This document shows positions 61,307-64,000 of a stretch of 64,000 nt of DNA, piece by piece. Made by a program: the position numbers and the translations under genes. The notes beneath the pieces were generated by a model. It saw only the letters and a program-made list of their open reading frames with translations. It searched no databases and was not told the DNA's origin. The stretch is from positions 62,001 to 126,000 of the forward strand of contig NZ_LXLV01000045.1 in the NCBI RefSeq assembly GCF_001757995.1, read 5' to 3'. The stretch comes from Bacillus mycoides (lineage in GTDB: Bacteria; Bacillota; Bacilli; Bacillales; Bacillaceae_G). Numbering within the stretch: position 1 is the first letter of the stretch; each line of letters starts with the position of its first letter.

Positions 61307-62209
61307 TTATTTATTGTCTAACCACTCCTCTACATGCTGTATAAACACATCTAAACAATCAATAAACGGTGAATGCCCGCAATCTTCTAACACCTTCAAC
61401 TCCGCATTTGGCAAATGTTCCGCTAATTCCTCGCCAACTACTTGTGGTACGACATAATCGCGGTCACCTTGTATGACGAGTGTCGGAGCTTTAATGCGAT
61501 GAATTTGCTTATTCCCCTCTACAACTCCATTATGTTCATCCGAAATATTAAATGTAATGAGCGCATAATTCACATCTACGAAATTACGCTGCGTTAACAT
61601 ATCATCTAAATACTTTTCATAACGATCCGGTTCAGGTTGATTATGTGTATATATTAATAGATTCCATACTGTACGGTAATATACTTTATTCATATTTTTT
61701 ATTGCATCTAGTACTGGTGCAATTTGCACCGGATCTTGCGCGATTTCTTCTTTCGTTTTTAATAAACTCGATACGATTGGTTGCCCGTTAATATCTTTTT
61801 TAAATATCGGGTACCCTTTCATCCCTACCGATTCTACTAATATTAATTTTTCTACAAAAGTTGGATGGCTCGCTGTAAACTCCATCGCAACACCACCGCC
61901 CATTGACCATCCCATTAATGAAAATTTCTCTAGCTTTAATTTATCTATAAAAAGTTTCACATCTTCTGCAAAATCTTGCAAAGAATCTATCGCCTTATTA
62001 TACGTTGATTGTCCAAATCCTCTTAAATCAATTGCGTAAATATGATATCGCTTTTGTAGTTTCTCAATAACTAAATCAAAGTGTTGTGACGATGTCATAT
62101 TCCCATGAATGAGTACGAGCATTTCTTCATTTTGCCTTCCAACTTCTTGATATGCAATCGTTTCTCCGTTCGATAGTGAAACATACTCCATTGTTGCAGG
62201 CTTAATCAT
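61307..62209 (-). CDS. Alpha/beta hydrolase
   Basis: 300 residues. Oxyanion loop LVLIHGNMTSSQHFD, nucleophile elbow MGWSMGGGVAME (Ser about residue 107), acid in VIQGDRDYVVPQ, and His in VLEDCGHSPFID. No signal peptide. The substrate is not predictable. ATG at 62209 is favoured by GGGGGAA seven bases upstream over the ORF start at 62224. Divergent from the MarR-MFS operon. Confidence 0.87.
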   Translation of the reverse strand: MIKPATMEYVSLSNGETIAYQEVGRQNEEMLVLIHGNMTSSQHFDLVIEKLQKRYHIYAIDLRGFGQSTYNKAIDSLQDFAEDVKLFIDKLKLEKFSLMGWSMGGGVAMEFTASHPTFVEKLILVESVGMKGYPIFKKDINGQPIVSSLLKTKEEIAQDPVQIAPVLDAIKNMNKVYYRTVWNLLIYTHNQPEPDRYEKYLDDMLTQRNFVDVNYALITFNISDEHNGVVEGNKQIHRIKAPTLVIQGDRDYVVPQVVGEELAEHLPNAELKVLEDCGHSPFIDCLDVFIQHVEEWLDNK

Positions 62210-62359
62210 CACAAGTTCCCCCATTCTTTTAATAGAAAGAAAATTCTTTACTTAATTAAAGAATAACATGCAGAATATACGTTCTCAATATAAAATCCCC
62301 ACGAAATTTTTACATAAAACTACATGCCTATTACTAGACAGTTATTATAAAAAAGTATA

Positions 62360-62376
62360 TAGTTAGCTAGGTAACT
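62360..62376. promoter_or_regulatory. Probable MarR operator overlapping the marR-MFS promoter
   Basis: TAGTTAGCTAGGTAACTA-type dyad (TAGTTA / TAACTA arms). It overlaps a TATAGT -10 that is preceded by TAGACA with a 17-bp spacer, consistent with autorepression. Confidence 0.6.
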
Positions 62377-62397
62377 AATTTGAAAGGATCCAAATAC

Positions 62398-62817
62398 ATG
62401 GACGAAAAACAACATTTTTTCCACATTGTCAGTCAAACTTCTCGTAAGTTTACGAAGAAATTTAATGAACGTGTATCTCCAACAGGATTATTTAGTGCGC
62501 AATGGGCTGTTATTTTCCGCATTAATCAAACTGGATCTTGTACCCAAACAGAATTATGTCAGTATTTAAATGTTGAATCACCAACGATGACTCGTACGTT
62601 AACACGTATGGAAACGATGGGCTGGATTATTCGTACTGAAGGAAAAGATCGCCGTGAAAAGTTGATTTCATTATCTGATACTGCACTAAAAATGATCCCA
62701 GTATGGCAAGAAGAAGTTGATGCCTTTGAAGAAAAGACGCTAGAAGGTATTAAAGAAGAAGACTTACATGAAGCTTTTCAATTGTTACAACAAATCATCA
62801 AAAATTTAGATCATTAA
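62398..62817 (+). CDS. MarR family transcriptional regulator
   Basis: 139 residues. Winged helix: QTELCQYLNVESPTMTRTLT recognition helix, then RMETMGWIIRTEGKDRREKL wing. ATG at 62398 behind AAAGGA is preferred to TTG at 62380. The downstream MFS gene starts 15 bp after its stop, so regulator and exporter form an operon. Confidence 0.87.
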   Translation: MDEKQHFFHIVSQTSRKFTKKFNERVSPTGLFSAQWAVIFRINQTGSCTQTELCQYLNVESPTMTRTLTRMETMGWIIRTEGKDRREKLISLSDTALKMIPVWQEEVDAFEEKTLEGIKEEDLHEAFQLLQQIIKNLDH

Positions 62818-62832
62818 TATGGAGGGATGACT

Positions 62833-64000
62833 ATGCAAAGTGAAAAACTTTGGACGAAGGATTTCCTCGGAACTTGTTTTAGTAGTCTGTTTCTCTTTTT
62901 AACATTTTACATGCTTATGACTACTCTGCCTGTCTATGTTATAGACAGCCTAAAAGGAAAACCTGAGGAAATTGGTTTAGTTGCAACTGTTTTTCTTATT
63001 TCATCTGTTTTATGTAGACCATTCACAGGAAAATGGCTCGATGATTTAGGAAGAAAGAAAATATTATTTATTTCACTTTCACTATTTTTAGCCGCTACTG
63101 TTATGTATTTCGGTACGCAAAGTTTATTTTTATTACTTGCCCTTCGCTTCTTACATGGTATTGGATTCGGAATGGCAACAACAGCAACCGGAACAATTGT
63201 AACTGATGTAGCACCAGCTCATAGACGCGGCGAAGCACTTGCTTATTACGGCGTATTTATGAGTCTACCGATGGTAATTGGTCCTTTTTTAGGTTTAACA
63301 ATTATTTCTCATTTTTCATTTACTGTACTATTTATCGTTTGTTCAGTATTTTCATTACTCGCATTTTTATTAGGATTACTAGTCAATATTCCGCATGAAG
63401 CACCAGCAAACAAACAAAAACGAGAAAAAATGAAATGGAAAGACTTAATTGAACCATCTTCTATTCCAATCGCTCTGACAGGATTTGTTTTAGCCTTTTC
63501 TTATAGTGGCATTTTATCCTTTATTCCTATTTATGCGAAAGAACTCGGTTTAAGTGAAATTGCAAGTTACTTCTTTATTTTATACGCACTTGTTGTTGTA
63601 ATTTCTCGTCCATTTACAGGAAAAATATTTGATCGTTTCGGTGAAAATGTACTTATTTATCCAGCTATTATTATCTTCACAATTGGGATGTTCATTTTAA
63701 GCCAAGCGCAAACTTCATTTTGGTTCCTTGGCGCAGGTATGTTAATCGGTTTAGGATACGGAACATTAATTCCAAGTTTCCAAACGATTGCAATTTCTGC
63801 CGCTCCAAACCATCGACGTGGTTCTGCGACAGCTACTTACTTCTCGTTCTTTGATAGTGGCATTGGCTTTGGTTCTTTCATTTTAGGTATAGTCGCTGCC
63901 AAATCAAGTTATCATAATATGTATTTTATCGCAGCTATTATCGTTGCGTTCACTTTACTACTTTATTATGGATTACACGGACGAAAACAAAAATTCAAAA
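62833..64000 (+). CDS. MFS transporter, 3' end outside window
   Basis: At least 389 residues, open to the right edge. Starts MQSEKLWTKDFLGTCFSSLF at 62833 behind GGAGGG. It has GKWLDDLGRKKILFI between spans 2 and 3, RFLHGIGFGMATTATGTIVT in span 4 and GSATATYFSFFDSGIGFGSF in span 11. Drug-exporter-like, in an operon with the MarR regulator. Only a few residues of the C-terminus are probably missing. Confidence 0.87.
   Translation, partial: MQSEKLWTKDFLGTCFSSLFLFLTFYMLMTTLPVYVIDSLKGKPEEIGLVATVFLISSVLCRPFTGKWLDDLGRKKILFISLSLFLAATVMYFGTQSLFLLLALRFLHGIGFGMATTATGTIVTDVAPAHRRGEALAYYGVFMSLPMVIGPFLGLTIISHFSFTVLFIVCSVFSLLAFLLGLLVNIPHEAPANKQKREKMKWKDLIEPSSIPIALTGFVLAFSYSGILSFIPIYAKELGLSEIASYFFILYALVVVISRPFTGKIFDRFGENVLIYPAIIIFTIGMFILSQAQTSFWFLGAGMLIGLGYGTLIPSFQTIAISAAPNHRRGSATATYFSFFDSGIGFGSFILGIVAAKSSYHNMYFIAAIIVAFTLLLYYGLHGRKQKFK

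Overview
The window looks like chromosomal DNA of the Bacillus cereus group (B. cereus / thuringiensis / anthracis type). It is AT-rich and uses strong GGAGG-type ribosome binding sites. It carries a bcr1-type repeat, a TnpB-bearing IS200/IS605 element, an HssRS-HrtAB heme system, lutABC, MccF-like S66 peptidase, LXG/WXG toxin genes, and many small genes typical of this group. I saw no rRNA, tRNA or CRISPR array.

1-9 kb: the start of an M29 aminopeptidase gene, then a complete IS1595-family element. It has 25-bp inverted repeats and a perfect 8-bp target duplication, and carries a methyltransferase passenger; its transposase appears internally deleted. Next comes an RtcB RNA ligase gene split by a 273-nt ORF-less group I intron, the clearest unusual object in the window. 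It is followed by small metabolic genes, a frameshifted small gene, an IS66 remnant and a DsbA/FrnE-type oxidoreductase with a striking palindromic promoter region.

8.6-18.2 kb: a coiled-coil wall-anchored surface protein (LPNAG sorting motif); the heme efflux genes hrtB-hrtA behind a perfect HssR direct repeat; an ArsR regulator and MFS exporter with a bcr1 repeat between them; a DinB protein; the heme-sensing two-component system hssR-hssS; and a YitT membrane protein.

18.3-29 kb: a TnpB element (tnpA remnant, intact tnpB, structured right end as likely omega RNA), the lutABC lactate-oxidation operon with an MFS transporter and a divergent LysR regulator, small envelope proteins, and an MccF-like peptidase. 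The TnpB element and the bcr1 repeat share the TTTAT target and similar ends.

29.5-44.4 kb: mostly minus-strand housekeeping. It holds a MaoC-like protein, serC-serA-DUF1015, an ECF sigma/anti-sigma operon, a secreted glycosidase, a penicillin acylase, a 1142-residue DUF4132 protein and a DnaD-domain protein.

44.8-56 kb: a TetR/MFS pair, then an accessory region. This is an LXG/WXG-type polymorphic toxin operon reading leftward (WXG-like partners, a DUF5081-like protein, and a nuclease-type toxin broken by one frameshift), followed by an array of immunity-type genes: Syd/SUKH-2, SUKH, ankyrin, Imm22 and a frameshifted yezG. A decayed DNA-alkylation-repair gene and copies of a short hairpin repeat are interspersed.

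56-64 kb: remnants of an L,D-transpeptidase and a DUF817 gene, a VanY-type carboxypeptidase, a CapA-like lipoprotein, a NETI-motif protein, MFS exporters, an alpha/beta hydrolase, and a MarR-MFS operon that runs off the right edge.
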